The notes: generated from the sequence alone by a model not told the origin. Positions 7,914 through 17,476 are shown, numbered from the stretch's first letter. The stretch: DNA of 64,000 nucleotides from COMBO-56-21 sp963705355 (GCA_963705355.1 OY970070.1:1116001-1180000); one strand, 5' to 3'. Numbers and translations: made by a program.

Positions 7914-9683
7914 ATGATGAGGATAGCAGTCCTCCTAAAGGACCGTTGCCAGCCGAAGAAATGCAACCTCGAATGCATTAGCTACTGCCCCCCCGTGAGA
8001 ACCGGCGTTGAGGCCATCGCCATGGGAGAGAAGGGCAAGCCCGTGATAGCTGAGGATCTCTGTGTCGGATGCGGCATCTGCGTTCACAAGTGCCCGTTCG
8101 AGGCGATCAAGATAATAGGGCTGCCCCAGGAGCTGGAGGGCGAGCTCGTCCATCAGTACGGAAAGAACGCTTTCAGGCTGTACAGACTCCCGGTTCCCAA
8201 GAAGGGACAGGTTATCGGACTTCTCGGGCCGAACGGCATCGGAAAGACGACCGCGATGTCGATCCTCTCGGGTCAAATCGTTCCGAACCTCGGCGACTAC
8301 GAAAAGCCAGGGGACTGGGAGAAGGTCCTTGACAAGTGCGCCGGTCTGGAGATTCACGATTACTTCCAAGCTCTTTCCGAGGGCAGGTTGAAGACGGCCA
8401 TGAAGCCGCAGTATGTGGACAAGCTGCCTGCCGTCCACAAAGGACTTGTCAAAGAGCTTTTGAAAAAAGTCGACGATAGCAATCGAATCGATGAGGTCTC
8501 CGCAAGGCTCGGAGTGACGGGAGTGCTTTCGCGTGTTGTCTCCAAGCTGTCCGGAGGGGAGCTTCAGAGGGTCGCGCTTGCGGCGACGCTCCTCAAGGAC
8601 GCCGATGTCTACTTCTTCGACGAACCGTCGTCATACCTTGATATCTACCAGAGACTAGAGGTCGCGAAGGTCATCCAGGAACTCAGCGAGCGCAAGCAAG
8701 TAGTGGTCATCGAGCACGACCTTGCAGTCATGGATTTCCTAGCGGACCTCGTGCACATAATCTACGGAGACGAAGGCGCGTACGGAGTCATGGCGCAGCC
8801 ACGAGCGGTCAGAACCGCCATAAACGTCTACCTCGATGGCTACCTCAGAGAGGAGAATATCCGATTCAGGGACACTCATATCGTGTTCGCGAGAAGACCT
8901 CCGAGAAAGGACTGGCAGTCAGAAGTGCTGGTGCGATTCCCTGCCCTGACAAAGAGGTTCAAATCATTCGCACTCAAGGTAGAGGAGGGGGCTGTCAGGA
9001 AAGGCGAGGTCGTCGGAGCAGTCGGGCCCAACGCAACCGGCAAGACAACCTTCGTCAAGATGCTCGCGGGAGAGATCGAGCCGACATCGGGGAAGGTAGA
9101 AGGAGAGGTCTCGGTGAGCTACAAGCCCCAGTACATCAAGCCTGAATTCGACGGGACCGTCAGGGAGATGCTGGCATCAACGATAGGCAGAGACTTCGAA
9201 TCCGGGTTCTTCCAGGCAGAGATCGCGCATCCATTGAGTCTCAAATACCTGATGGAGAAGCAGCTCGACACTCTCTCGGGCGGAGAGCTTCAGAGAGTGG
9301 CGATCGCCGACTGCCTCGGGAAGGCCGCAGACATATACCTGCTGGACGAACCCTCCGCGTACCTCGACTCAAACCAGAGGATGATAGCCTCGAAGACCAT
9401 CAGGCGTGCGATCGAGAAGATCGGAAAGTCGGCTGTCGTGGTCGACCACGATGTCTACATGATCGACCTCATCTCCGACTCCCTCATGGTCTTCTCGGGC
9501 GAGCCGTCCGCCAGGGGCCATGCCATTGGGCCGATGGGGATGAGAGATGGCATGAACAGGTTCCTGAAGGACGTGCAGATAACTTTCAGAAGGGATCAGG
9601 ACACTAACAGGCCGAGGATCAACAAGAAGGACTCGAGGCTGGACAGGGAACAGAAGTCAAAGGGAGAATACTACTACGGCTGA
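7914..9683 (+). CDS. abce1: ABCE1/RLI ribosome-recycling ATPase
   Basis: A 589-residue twin-ATPase with the N-terminal iron-sulfur domain typical of ABCE1: C12, C17, C21 and C25 form the unusual first cluster and C50, C53, C56 and C60 the ferredoxin-type second cluster. The two nucleotide-binding domains carry GPNGIGKTT (105-113) and GPNATGKTT (371-379), each followed by LSGGELQRVA signatures and EPS(S/A)YLD Walker B/D-loops. It splits ribosomes after termination or pelota-mediated rescue, in archaea and eukaryotes only. Its stop codon overlaps the stop of the convergent DedA gene by 10 bases. Confidence 0.97.
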   Translation: MMRIAVLLKDRCQPKKCNLECISYCPPVRTGVEAIAMGEKGKPVIAEDLCVGCGICVHKCPFEAIKIIGLPQELEGELVHQYGKNAFRLYRLPVPKKGQVIGLLGPNGIGKTTAMSILSGQIVPNLGDYEKPGDWEKVLDKCAGLEIHDYFQALSEGRLKTAMKPQYVDKLPAVHKGLVKELLKKVDDSNRIDEVSARLGVTGVLSRVVSKLSGGELQRVALAATLLKDADVYFFDEPSSYLDIYQRLEVAKVIQELSERKQVVVIEHDLAVMDFLADLVHIIYGDEGAYGVMAQPRAVRTAINVYLDGYLREENIRFRDTHIVFARRPPRKDWQSEVLVRFPALTKRFKSFALKVEEGAVRKGEVVGAVGPNATGKTTFVKMLAGEIEPTSGKVEGEVSVSYKPQYIKPEFDGTVREMLASTIGRDFESGFFQAEIAHPLSLKYLMEKQLDTLSGGELQRVAIADCLGKAADIYLLDEPSAYLDSNQRMIASKTIRRAIEKIGKSAVVVDHDVYMIDLISDSLMVFSGEPSARGHAIGPMGMRDGMNRFLKDVQITFRRDQDTNRPRINKKDSRLDREQKSKGEYYYG

Positions 9684-10306
9684 GTCTCCTTGTGCTTCGA
9701 GTTGTTCTGCCTTATCCTGTATACGTAATACACAATGATCGCTATCAGGGCAACGATGACGACGACGTCCAGCCCTCGGAACACGCCCTTTACCGACTCC
9801 CACTTCGGCCCAAGCCAGTAGCCGACATATGCCAGCATGAAGGTCCAGGGGACTGAGCCTACGAAACTGTAGAACACGAACTTCTTGAAATCCATCTTCG
9901 CGATCCCGGCCGGAAGAGATATGACGGTCCTTATGACCGGCAATAGTCTCGCAATGAAGGTCGCCTTGTCCCCCCATTTCTCGAACCATTTTTCAGCAGT
10001 GACGAGATGCTTCTCCCGGATGAGGATGTATTTCCCATACCGGACTATCAGCGGTCTCCCGGCATAGAACCCTGCGACATAGGCTGTGATCGAACCGATT
10101 GTGCACCCCGCAGCTCCAGCGATGGTAATCCCGAGTAGGCTCATGGCACCGTCCCTGAACACGAGATAGCCGGCGAAAGGCATCACGATCTCGCTCGGGA
10201 CGGGCATACAGGCGCTTTCCAGCGCCATGAGGAGCATTATCCCGCCGTAGCCGTAGGCCGAGATCCAGTCAAGGATTAGATTGGTGCCCCATTGGACCAA
10301 ATTCAT
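9674..10306 (-). CDS. DedA-family (SNARE-associated/VTT) membrane protein
   Basis: A 210-residue protein with MALESACMPVPSEIVMPFAGYL near the N-terminus and ARLLPVIRTVISLPAGIAKMDFKKF in the middle: the DedA E-x-x-P-x-P-x-E and FxxR-x-x-P-x-x-R signatures. Members move polyprenyl or phospholipid carriers across the membrane. About five membrane segments are visible, ending in a short basic and glutamine-rich cytosolic tail. Its stop overlaps that of ABCE1. Confidence 0.88.
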   Translation of the reverse strand: MNLVQWGTNLILDWISAYGYGGIMLLMALESACMPVPSEIVMPFAGYLVFRDGAMSLLGITIAGAAGCTIGSITAYVAGFYAGRPLIVRYGKYILIREKHLVTAEKWFEKWGDKATFIARLLPVIRTVISLPAGIAKMDFKKFVFYSFVGSVPWTFMLAYVGYWLGPKWESVKGVFRGLDVVVIVALIAIIVYYVYRIRQNNSKHKETQP

Positions 10307-10403
10307 TGGGCCTCGATAAGTTAGGCCTCTCTAAAAAACCTTGGGTATCCTTCTGAGCGCTTGCCAGAAGCATTTTTGTATTCACATTCGCTTCGAGCGC
10401 TAG

Positions 10404-11294
10404 ATGCGCCCCGTTCAGGTATTGGAGAGCTATTCGATAATGATGCTTTCAGGGCTCGCGCTCGGCTTGGTTTCTGGCGGATTCCCCTCCCATACGAAGG
10501 AGATATCGATGGCCTCGCTGGCCGTCCTCATGACCCTTTCGCTGTCGAATGTGGGTCTCGGAGATGCCAGGGGCAAAGAGCATGTCGAGCACTCTGCAAG
10601 GGCGCTGCTGATCAACTACGGGTTGCTGACGGGTTTCATCCTTGCGCTTGGAGTGCTCTTCTCGCGGGACTATTGGTGGGGCTGGGTTTTGATGGCCGCA
10701 GCGCCTTCTGCAGTATCGATCGTCCCATTCACGACAGTCATGGGAGGACAGACCACCAAAGCCCTCTTCTCGACAGCAGTCAACTACGTTGCAGCCCTCC
10801 TCCTGATGCCAGCAATCACCCTGCTTCTGATTGGTTCGGCCGTATCGACGGAGAGTGTGGTGTCCTCCCTGCTGTTGCTGATCGCACTTCCGATGGCAGC
10901 CTCGCGCGTCGTGATGCGCCTTCGCATCAGCAAGTCGGCGAACACAATCATGATCAACCTGTCCTTCGCCCTCCTTATATTCGCAGTCACGGGGGCGAAC
11001 CGAGACGCCTTTCTGGGCAGCCCGATGATCGTGCTAGCAATATCTGCAGTGGGAATTCTTCGAACCTTCGGGACGGGCATGGGGACCGAGTTCGTCCTCA
11101 AGAGAAGGGGCGTCCCAAAATCGGACAGAATCACCTATGTGCTCTTCGCGAGCTACAAGAACCTCGGCCTGACCGCAACGCTTGCCATAGCGCTTTTCGA
11201 GCCCATCGTGGCGGTCCCGGCCACCATATGCATCGTGTTCGAGGTTCTGTGGGTGATATTCCTGGTCAGGTACTACCAAGGCGTTGCAGAATAG
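10404..11294 (+). CDS. BASS-superfamily-like transporter (bile acid:sodium symporter type)
   Basis: A 296-residue protein with eight to ten hydrophobic segments. Features resembling the BASS superfamily are AVLMTLSLSNVGL near helix 2, the MAAAPSAVSIVPFTTVMGG helix break, and the late ASYKNLGLTATLAI segment in which a polar Asn and Lys sit mid-helix. The substrate is unknown. The convergent membrane-protein gene overlaps its 3' end by 29 bases. Confidence 0.65.
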   Translation: MRPVQVLESYSIMMLSGLALGLVSGGFPSHTKEISMASLAVLMTLSLSNVGLGDARGKEHVEHSARALLINYGLLTGFILALGVLFSRDYWWGWVLMAAAPSAVSIVPFTTVMGGQTTKALFSTAVNYVAALLLMPAITLLLIGSAVSTESVVSSLLLLIALPMAASRVVMRLRISKSANTIMINLSFALLIFAVTGANRDAFLGSPMIVLAISAVGILRTFGTGMGTEFVLKRRGVPKSDRITYVLFASYKNLGLTATLAIALFEPIVAVPATICIVFEVLWVIFLVRYYQGVAE

Positions 11295-11790
11295 ACGCGC
11301 CGGAGCTCTTCACCGCGACTCTCAAGGTGCTTCGCACATGCGCTACATACTTGAGGAAGCCCGCGTCAGGCCTGAGCGCACGCCAGCGCCCGTATTGTAT
11401 GGAGATTATCCCGGCAACGCACAGAGCGATGACCACAATCTCGACAGATGTTGAGTAGGCTAGGGTAGCGCTCTGAAGGTAGTCAATGCCCAGATGAGCT
11501 CCCCAGAAAAGGAGAGGCAGGAAGTACCGCCAACCGAATGAGAGCGGTGCAACGACGAAAGCCGCAACTGGATCGTGCAACAAGGACCTCCAGGGAAGTC
11601 CTGAGCTGTCGTTCCAAGTCGGCCTGAGAATGGCCGCCCAGCCGTTCTGAGAGATGTATCTCGGAGCGGCGAAGACATGGTCAAGGTCGATTGCGACGCC
11701 GAACAAGAGCGCGACGAACCACTCGTCCCTGTTCAGATTCAGGACGAGGCCAATCAGAACGGCCACCAGGAGATGAGTGGTAGTCAACAT
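11266..11790 (-). CDS. Multi-pass membrane protein, DUF457/YdjM-like
   Basis: Four or five hydrophobic segments and the motifs TTHLLVAVLIGLV, AIDLDHVF, LLHDPVAAFV and GAHLGIDYLQ. The spacing of His and Asp resembles membrane-bound metal-dependent hydrolase-like proteins (DUF457/YdjM), which share an H-x-D-D-H pattern; function is not established. ATG at 11790 (MLTTTHLLVA) is preferred over the in-frame ATG at 11832 because the family usually begins with this helix. The C-terminal 35 residues are basic and cytoplasmic by the positive-inside rule. Confidence 0.55.
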   Translation of the reverse strand: MLTTTHLLVAVLIGLVLNLNRDEWFVALLFGVAIDLDHVFAAPRYISQNGWAAILRPTWNDSSGLPWRSLLHDPVAAFVVAPLSFGWRYFLPLLFWGAHLGIDYLQSATLAYSTSVEIVVIALCVAGIISIQYGRWRALRPDAGFLKYVAHVRSTLRVAVKSSGASILQRLGST

Positions 11791-11881
11791 CGGTTCGCCA
11801 GACCCTAACAAGGATGCAATAGGTCGCTGCACCTATCTTTCAGTTTCGAAGACACAATCAGAAAGCGCAAATGCCGATGGT

Positions 11882-11944
11882 CGGTTAATAACCGCCTAGA
11901 GAGCGGATTGGGTTGTTATTAAGGAAGGCGAAGATTTTAATAAC
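11882..11944. promoter_or_regulatory. Putative metal-responsive operator of cbiMQO: three TTAATAAC elements and TATA box
   Basis: TTAATAAC occurs at 11885-11892 inside the palindrome CGGTTAATAACCG (11882-11894), inverted as GTTATTAA at 11915-11922, and again at 11937-11944 overlapping the TATA-like GATTTTAATAA. The second and third copies form a dyad with a 14-nt spacer directly at the promoter, about 30-60 nt before the cbiM ATG. The layout fits a repressor site, for example for a nickel or cobalt sensor; the binding protein is not identified. Confidence 0.5.
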
Positions 11945-11972
11945 GATGTGTCCGCTGGAATGAAGTCCGAAA

Positions 11973-12671
11973 ATGGCGCACATTCACTTGGAGGACGGTG
12001 CGTTCTCGCCGGTTTGGCTTCTGATATGGTCGTTGATAGCGGCCATGCTTGTCGCCTGCGCACTGCTCGTCAACAGACGAAAGGAAATCCCTCCAAGGAA
12101 AATCGCCATTGCAGCGATGTGTGTTTCTGTCGGCTTCGCAGTCTTCATGGTCGAGGTGCCAACACCCGTCGGTCCCGTTCACATGAACTTCACTCCATTG
12201 ATCGGCATCTTGGTGGGCCCGAGCTTGGGAAGCCTGGTTGTGCTCGTGATCAACATATTCGGCGCGGCGATCGGGCATGGCGGCTGGGGCATGGTCGGTC
12301 CGAACTCGATAGTGAACATCGTTGAAGTTGTCATTGGCTACTATGCCTTCCGGCTCTTCAGAACCAGATTGAAGACCAGTCATTTCTGGTCGGCATTCAG
12401 CGCAACCACGATCGCGCTCACTGCTAGCGCGTTCATGGTGGTCGTGATAGTTGTGGTGTCAGAGATCCAGGGCTCCCACCTCACCAGAGAACAGACACTG
12501 AACAACATGCTCATTCTTGCTGCCGTGAATGTCGTGACTGGCGCGGTCGAGGGAATGGTGACCGCGTACATCGTCTCGTTCCTCGCTAGAGTGAGGCCGG
12601 ACCTGCTCGGAACCGAGGGCACCGCACCTCCTGATGAAAGGGGTCTAGTGGTAATTGCAGGAGGGCCCTGA
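11973..12671 (+). CDS. cbiM: ECF-type cobalt/nickel transporter, substrate-binding subunit CbiM
   Basis: A 232-residue integral membrane protein whose N-terminus AHIHLEDGAF corresponds to the Met-His-Ile metal-binding end of CbiM/NikM, followed by PVGPVHMNFTPLIGILVGP with a second conserved His, and GHGGWGMVGPN. About six to seven membrane helices are visible. It is the S component that binds Co2+ or Ni2+ and works with CbiQ and CbiO encoded immediately downstream. No separate CbiN gene is present. The promoter region carries repeated TTAATAAC elements. Cobalt and nickel cannot be told apart from sequence. Confidence 0.9.
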   Translation: MAHIHLEDGAFSPVWLLIWSLIAAMLVACALLVNRRKEIPPRKIAIAAMCVSVGFAVFMVEVPTPVGPVHMNFTPLIGILVGPSLGSLVVLVINIFGAAIGHGGWGMVGPNSIVNIVEVVIGYYAFRLFRTRLKTSHFWSAFSATTIALTASAFMVVVIVVVSEIQGSHLTREQTLNNMLILAAVNVVTGAVEGMVTAYIVSFLARVRPDLLGTEGTAPPDERGLVVIAGGP

Positions 12672-12672
12672 G

Positions 12673-13500
12673 TTGTCGAGACGCTCGTACTCAAAGCACA
12701 TTCCGGATTTCAGGTACGTGACGTTCTGCGCGGAGACAGGCAGGAGCGCAGTTCACTCGATGAATCCTTGGACGAAGATGAGTCTGCTGTTCTTCGTGGT
12801 GGCGCTGGTCACTGTCGTGATGGACATCCGCTGGCTGACAGTCATATTCGCGGCCACCATTGCGTTCTACATCGCTGGAAGGCTCCCGCTGAGGACCTTG
12901 CTCGGCTGGTATTCACTACCCCTCTTCTTCGTGGCTTCGCTCTCGATCCTGTACATATTCACCGAGCCTGGGAAGGACATCTTCCGAACACAGACCCTTG
13001 GCATCACCATCGCGATCACGGAAAACGGCGTCATGCTCATGTTGACTTTGCTTGTCCGCGCCTTGGCAGTCGTCACCTTCTCGCTGGCCGTCTTCATGAC
13101 CACGAAGTACTCGCACATCGCAATCGTCGCCTCGCGGCTCCTGCCTGGAGCCCTCGCGAACATCTTCCTGCTTTCATACAGGTTCATGTTCGAGACCTCT
13201 GATGAGGTCTCGGACGTTCTCGACGCGATGCGCTCGAGGGGCGGGAGCCTCGCGAAAGGTGCGTTGAGGCAGTCGAGGATGTTCGCCGGCATATTCGGGA
13301 TCGCCTTTGTGCACGCCTTTGACCGGGCCGACCGGATCGCGAAGGCGATGGAGGCCAGGGGCTATGCCGGGGAGTTCCCGGTGATGGAGCCACTTCAAAA
13401 ACCCACGGCGAGGGGATACGGGCTGATTGCGCTCGGGACTGCATTCCTAGCACTCGCGGCATACTCAAGGTACTTCGACAAAGGATTACTTGGATGGTGA
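12673..13500 (+). CDS. cbiQ: ECF transporter transmembrane subunit CbiQ
   Basis: The T component of the CbiMQO transporter: four or five membrane helices, the first conserved coupling motif region DVLDAMRSRGG and the second AKAMEARGYAG (Ala-Arg-Gly motifs that contact the ATPase). The start is taken as TTG at 12673, two bases after the cbiM stop, because GGAGGG lies 7 nt upstream; an in-frame TTG at 12655 is less well placed. The N-terminal 40 residues before the first helix contain HSMNPWTKM, typical of CbiQ. Confidence 0.92.
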   Translation: MSRRSYSKHIPDFRYVTFCAETGRSAVHSMNPWTKMSLLFFVVALVTVVMDIRWLTVIFAATIAFYIAGRLPLRTLLGWYSLPLFFVASLSILYIFTEPGKDIFRTQTLGITIAITENGVMLMLTLLVRALAVVTFSLAVFMTTKYSHIAIVASRLLPGALANIFLLSYRFMFETSDEVSDVLDAMRSRGGSLAKGALRQSRMFAGIFGIAFVHAFDRADRIAKAMEARGYAGEFPVMEPLQKPTARGYGLIALGTAFLALAAYSRYFDKGLLGW

Positions 13501-13504
13501 GAGA

Positions 13505-14365
13505 ATGGCTTCAGAAGCTTCCTGCGTGAAATGTCCCGAGACCGAGGGCGCGATTGTCCATGTCGACTGCGTGACCCACAAGTACCCCGATGGCACTGAG
13601 GGCATACACAACATGTGCTTCAGGGTGTACCCGCACGAGATAGTTGCCCTTTGCGGGCCAAATGGTGCCGGAAAATCCACTCTGGTCGAGCACATCAACG
13701 GCCTTATGCTTCCCGACGTTGGCCGGGTGAGGGTCTTCGACAAGGACATCGACAAGACGAACGTCGCCTCCATCAGGAAGGTCGTCGGCCTCGTGTTCCA
13801 GGACGCCGACTCGCAGCTCTTCTCGCCGACGGTCCTCGACGACGTGATGTTCGGCCCGCTCAACCTCGGCATGCCGTTGGAAGAGGCAAGGCAGAGAGCT
13901 CGTTGGGCGTTGGACATAGTCGGGATAAAGGAGGTCAATAAGGTTCCGCACTACATGAGCGGCGGACAGAAGAGGCTCGTGGCGATCGCCGGCGTCCTCG
14001 CGATGAAGCCAAAGATATTGGTCGTCGACGAACCCACAGGAGATCTCGATCCGTCGAACGCGCACAAGATCGAGGGGCTGCTGAGGTCGCTCAGGGACGA
14101 CCAAGGGATGAGCGTCGTGATAGCGCTTCACGACATGGACCTCGCGGCGAGGCTCGCTGACAGAGTGTGCATCGTGAAGGAGGGCTCGATCATAGCGGAA
14201 GGCAGACCTGAGGATGTGCTGTACGATGAGAAGCTGCTGCAGTCGGCTGGGCTGGAGCTTCCTTATGTGGCGAAGCTGTACGAAGAATTGGACCTTGGAA
14301 CGAAAGGCGTGAAGAAGCCTCTATCGCTGAATGAGCTTGCGCTTGCCATCAAACGAGGAAAATGA
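13505..14365 (+). CDS. cbiO: ECF transporter ATPase CbiO
   Basis: An ABC ATPase with Walker A GPNGAGKST, Q-loop VFQDADSQLFSPTV (the DSQLF variant is typical of CbiO/EcfA), signature MSGGQKR, Walker B ILVVDEPTGDLDP and switch His in IALHDMD. It powers metal uptake with CbiM and CbiQ. The ATG at 13505 follows GGTGAG by 5 nt and lies 4 bases after the cbiQ stop; a TTG at 13490 is a weaker alternative. The N-terminus contains a CVKCPE segment not usual in the family. Confidence 0.93.
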   Translation: MASEASCVKCPETEGAIVHVDCVTHKYPDGTEGIHNMCFRVYPHEIVALCGPNGAGKSTLVEHINGLMLPDVGRVRVFDKDIDKTNVASIRKVVGLVFQDADSQLFSPTVLDDVMFGPLNLGMPLEEARQRARWALDIVGIKEVNKVPHYMSGGQKRLVAIAGVLAMKPKILVVDEPTGDLDPSNAHKIEGLLRSLRDDQGMSVVIALHDMDLAARLADRVCIVKEGSIIAEGRPEDVLYDEKLLQSAGLELPYVAKLYEELDLGTKGVKKPLSLNELALAIKRGK

Positions 14366-14413
14366 AAACGAGGAAAGGAGTTTAGGAGAGGCTTTTCTGG
14401 GAATGAACTGCGG

Positions 14414-17400
14414 TCAGCGCCTCTTCCTCAGCCTTGCCACCAACACGACGGCCGCCATTCCGATGACTGGCAGAAGCAGGGTCGGGAACTCCGGGATCAT
14501 TCCGGACACGGTTATCTGAACCACGTCTGAGGATGTCTGTCCAGCGGTGTCATTGACGGTCAGAGTGACGTCGTACACGTCTTCGGTCCAGAAGATGAAC
14601 GTCGGGTTCGGACCATAGAGCACCACCGTGGATCCATTGTAGGTGAACGTCCATGTCCAGTTCACTATGTTGACATCGTCGTAGGAACCAGATCCGTCAA
14701 ACTGCACCAGATCGCCGACCATGACTGGCTGGTCGAAGCCTGCGTCAGCGAAAGGTGGCTGGTCGGCGACGACCTCCACCCAAGTCGTTGCAGAATGCGT
14801 GTGCCCCGCACCGTCCGTGACAGTCAGAGTGACTTCGTGGCTGCCAACCTCGGTGAAGTTGTACGAGGCGGTGACACCGTACACCTCGACCGGCACACCG
14901 TTGTCCGTGAAGTTCCAGGTGTAGTTCACTATACCCACATTGTCCGACGAGCCACTGCCGTCGAACGTGGCCGCGGTGTTCTCCACCACCGTCTGATCGA
15001 GGCCTGCGTCGGCGACAGGCGGGTCGTTGTCCACGGTGAAGAACTCGATTGTGCCCCAGCCATGGTTTCCGAAGTCGCTCGCGGAGAACACGCTTGCATA
15101 CTCCCCGCTGGGACCCAGCGTATCTGGCGTGAAGTTCAACCCGACAACGTCCCACTCACCCATCATGACTCCGCCGATCCAAGTCCACCAGCCACTAATC
15201 GGGTCCACCTGTATCTCAGACACCTGAGGACCTATGATGCCAGTCGGATCGGAAGGATACGCCACGGGAAGCATGCCGTTGTCGAAAGAGAACCAGAGGA
15301 AATAGCCGGTGCTGCCGTCGAAGAATGCAGTGCCCTGCTCCCAACCCGTCATGCTGGCGTTAGTATAGTACGCGCGTACGGCGTAGTACACATCTGGCCC
15401 CTGCCAGAACTGCCATACGCCGAGGTACTGCTGGTCGGTCATATTCCACAGCCATCCAGCACTAGCCACCGTGGTGTCCCATGCGTACGTGATAGTGTAT
15501 GTGTCGCCCATCTGCATGTACAGGAGGTTGTTCGCGTTCTGGGAGAGCGGGTTGAACGAGTCCGAAATCATTGATATCATGTAGTAGTAGTCATACCCGA
15601 GGTCGCTCTCGCTGTACATGAACTGCGCAAGCGCGAAGAACTCGGGATCGATGTCCTGCACAACGATGTTGTACAACGTCGGATTGAACCATGTCACATT
15701 CTCTAGAACTGTCTGGTCGTAGGTCACATTTGGACCCCACAGGTCAGTGTCCAGGAGGACGTCGAGCCTGAACTCAGTCAGCCCAGAGGCGTCGAAGCTT
15801 CCTTCGCCGTGCTTGTAATCGTTAGCGCTAGCGACGTACAGCAGCTCAACCGGAGGCACCCACATCTCGTAGTATCCTGTCCCGTTCGTCCACGTCTGAT
15901 TGTACTCCCGGTAATCGGGGGGACCGATTCCAATCTCCACCTGGGCGTTGGCAATGCCGGTGAGGCTACCGCTGTCGTTCACGTAGCCCCAGAGCTTGCA
16001 CGTCTTCGGGATGTTCCAGGGCATCAGGGTGGCATTGTAAACGTTTCCACCTGAAAGTACATCAATGCTAGCTGAGTACGACATGTAGTCCATGGCATTG
16101 ATGTCAATCGTGAAGCTCCCGCTCACGACCTGCGTGAAGTTGTAGTCGCCGGTAGCATTGGTCTGCATCCAATTCTGGAAGTAGTCGTTGTGAAGCCACA
16201 CGCCTGCGCCCTCAATCGGCAGACCAGATATCGCATCTGTGACCTTGCCTGCCAGCCATGCGTCTACCGCTCTCAGACCGAAGTCGTACCAGAGATAGTC
16301 GCCGTCCGTCACGTTGACGATCGTCATGTTCCGGTTGTATCCGTCCGCCTCGGCGCCCAATCCCAAGCCCGAGCCGCTGAACGCATTGAGCAAGTACTCG
16401 CCGGCGCCATTCGTCAAGGCCATCGAGAAGTTGCCAAAGCCATCAGTGAGGAACACGCGCGCGTTGGCGATCGGGGAGCCTGTCCCGACCACGGTCACGT
16501 TCCCTCTGATCGTTGCTGTCGTGGGCAGAAGCTGCGCGTTGAGCTCGAGCGAGCTGTTTGCGGGCACAGAGACCCCGCTGTACTGGTACATCGAGTACCC
16601 GCTGCTGGAGAACCATATGTTGGCCGTCCCGTTCGTCACGTTCATTTCGTAGTGTCCGGAGGCGTCAGTGAAGGTCATGTTCGAGTAACTTCCCTGCTGG
16701 TTCCACATGTTCCAAGACTGGAAGCTCACAAGAACGCCTTCGAGCGGAAGGTCAGTCGTGGCATCCGTGACGATCCCGTAGATCACTGCGTCGTCCGTGT
16801 AGGACTTAGGCTGGAGAGTTATGTTGAACCAGTAGGTCTGACCGGATACGAATGGGTTCTGAGTGTTGTTCTCCGCCATCGGGTATCCGGGGACGTCGAA
16901 GACTACAACGCCTCCGCCTATCGTGCTGGCGGTCACATTAACGGTGAAGTTCCCGAAGGCGTCTGTGGTTGTCAAGTTCCCATACTTCGGCGCGCCCTGG
17001 CCCGAGTTGACCGGATCATACACGTACCCAATCACGTTGCCCACGGTCACGGGGCTCCCCAGCTCATCAGTCACTTGGCCTCGGAGCACGACGTCATCGA
17101 GAGCTGGAGCTATCGAGTGCATGACGAAATCGACAGTTGATGTTTCACCCGAGTTGAGCGAGACATTCGCATTCACTGCCCAGTAGCCGCCGTGAAAGCC
17201 CATTACGAGGTACTGGACTCCTCCGATCACCGTCACATTGTAGTGGCCCGTGGCGTTAGTCCATCCAGAACCCATGACGCTCCCACTTGACATCATTGGC
17301 ATGTACAGAATGTACACGTTCTCGATCGGATTCACACCATCGGTGACCGTGCCTTCGATCCACGCGTCAGTCGGCGCAGCATCCGCCCGGGACGGCATTA

Positions 17401-17476
17401 GGACCAGCAAGCTCGAAATCATCGACGCGCACAAGAGAATGGCAGACAGTGTCTGCAGAGCGTGCCCTTTGTTCAT
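14414..17476 (-). CDS. Large secreted surface protein with carboxypeptidase-regulatory-like repeats, PKD domains and IPEF C-terminal anchor
   Basis: A signal peptide (residues 1-33, ending SRADAAP) is followed by about six repeats resembling the carboxypeptidase regulatory fold, each starting G-x-V-T-D and containing P-I/L-x-x-A/V-x-V (for example GIVTDATTDLPLEGVLV and GKVTDAISGLPIEGAGV). A middle region of about 270 residues rich in Trp and Tyr is not recognised. Two PKD domains (ADAGLDQTVVENTAATFDG and ADAGFDQPVMVGDLVQFDG) come next, then IPEFPTLLLP, a membrane helix and LRKRR. The end resembles PEF-CTERM-type sorting signals. Many Asn-x-Ser/Thr sites suggest glycosylation. AAGGAAGGT lies about 10 nt before the ATG. 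Function unknown; adhesion or substrate binding is inference. Confidence 0.8.
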   Translation of the reverse strand: MNKGHALQTLSAILLCASMISSLLVLMPSRADAAPTDAWIEGTVTDGVNPIENVYILYMPMMSSGSVMGSGWTNATGHYNVTVIGGVQYLVMGFHGGYWAVNANVSLNSGETSTVDFVMHSIAPALDDVVLRGQVTDELGSPVTVGNVIGYVYDPVNSGQGAPKYGNLTTTDAFGNFTVNVTASTIGGGVVVFDVPGYPMAENNTQNPFVSGQTYWFNITLQPKSYTDDAVIYGIVTDATTDLPLEGVLVSFQSWNMWNQQGSYSNMTFTDASGHYEMNVTNGTANIWFSSSGYSMYQYSGVSVPANSSLELNAQLLPTTATIRGNVTVVGTGSPIANARVFLTDGFGNFSMALTNGAGEYLLNAFSGSGLGLGAEADGYNRNMTIVNVTDGDYLWYDFGLRAVDAWLAGKVTDAISGLPIEGAGVWLHNDYFQNWMQTNATGDYNFTQVVSGSFTIDINAMDYMSYSASIDVLSGGNVYNATLMPWNIPKTCKLWGYVNDSGSLTGIANAQVEIGIGPPDYREYNQTWTNGTGYYEMWVPPVELLYVASANDYKHGEGSFDASGLTEFRLDVLLDTDLWGPNVTYDQTVLENVTWFNPTLYNIVVQDIDPEFFALAQFMYSESDLGYDYYYMISMISDSFNPLSQNANNLLYMQMGDTYTITYAWDTTVASAGWLWNMTDQQYLGVWQFWQGPDVYYAVRAYYTNASMTGWEQGTAFFDGSTGYFLWFSFDNGMLPVAYPSDPTGIIGPQVSEIQVDPISGWWTWIGGVMMGEWDVVGLNFTPDTLGPSGEYASVFSASDFGNHGWGTIEFFTVDNDPPVADAGLDQTVVENTAATFDGSGSSDNVGIVNYTWNFTDNGVPVEVYGVTASYNFTEVGSHEVTLTVTDGAGHTHSATTWVEVVADQPPFADAGFDQPVMVGDLVQFDGSGSYDDVNIVNWTWTFTYNGSTVVLYGPNPTFIFWTEDVYDVTLTVNDTAGQTSSDVVQITVSGMIPEFPTLLLPVIGMAAVVLVARLRKRR

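Noticed and set aside
11882..11944. Naming the cbiM operator as a NikR site
   Set aside because: Half-site sequence differs from the known NikR consensus as I recall it, so only a generic metal-responsive operator is proposed.
16190..17140. A 316-codon plus-strand frame inside the PKD surface-protein gene
   Set aside because: Antisense to a clear signal-peptide protein with repeats and a C-terminal anchor; Val/Arg/His-rich shadow.
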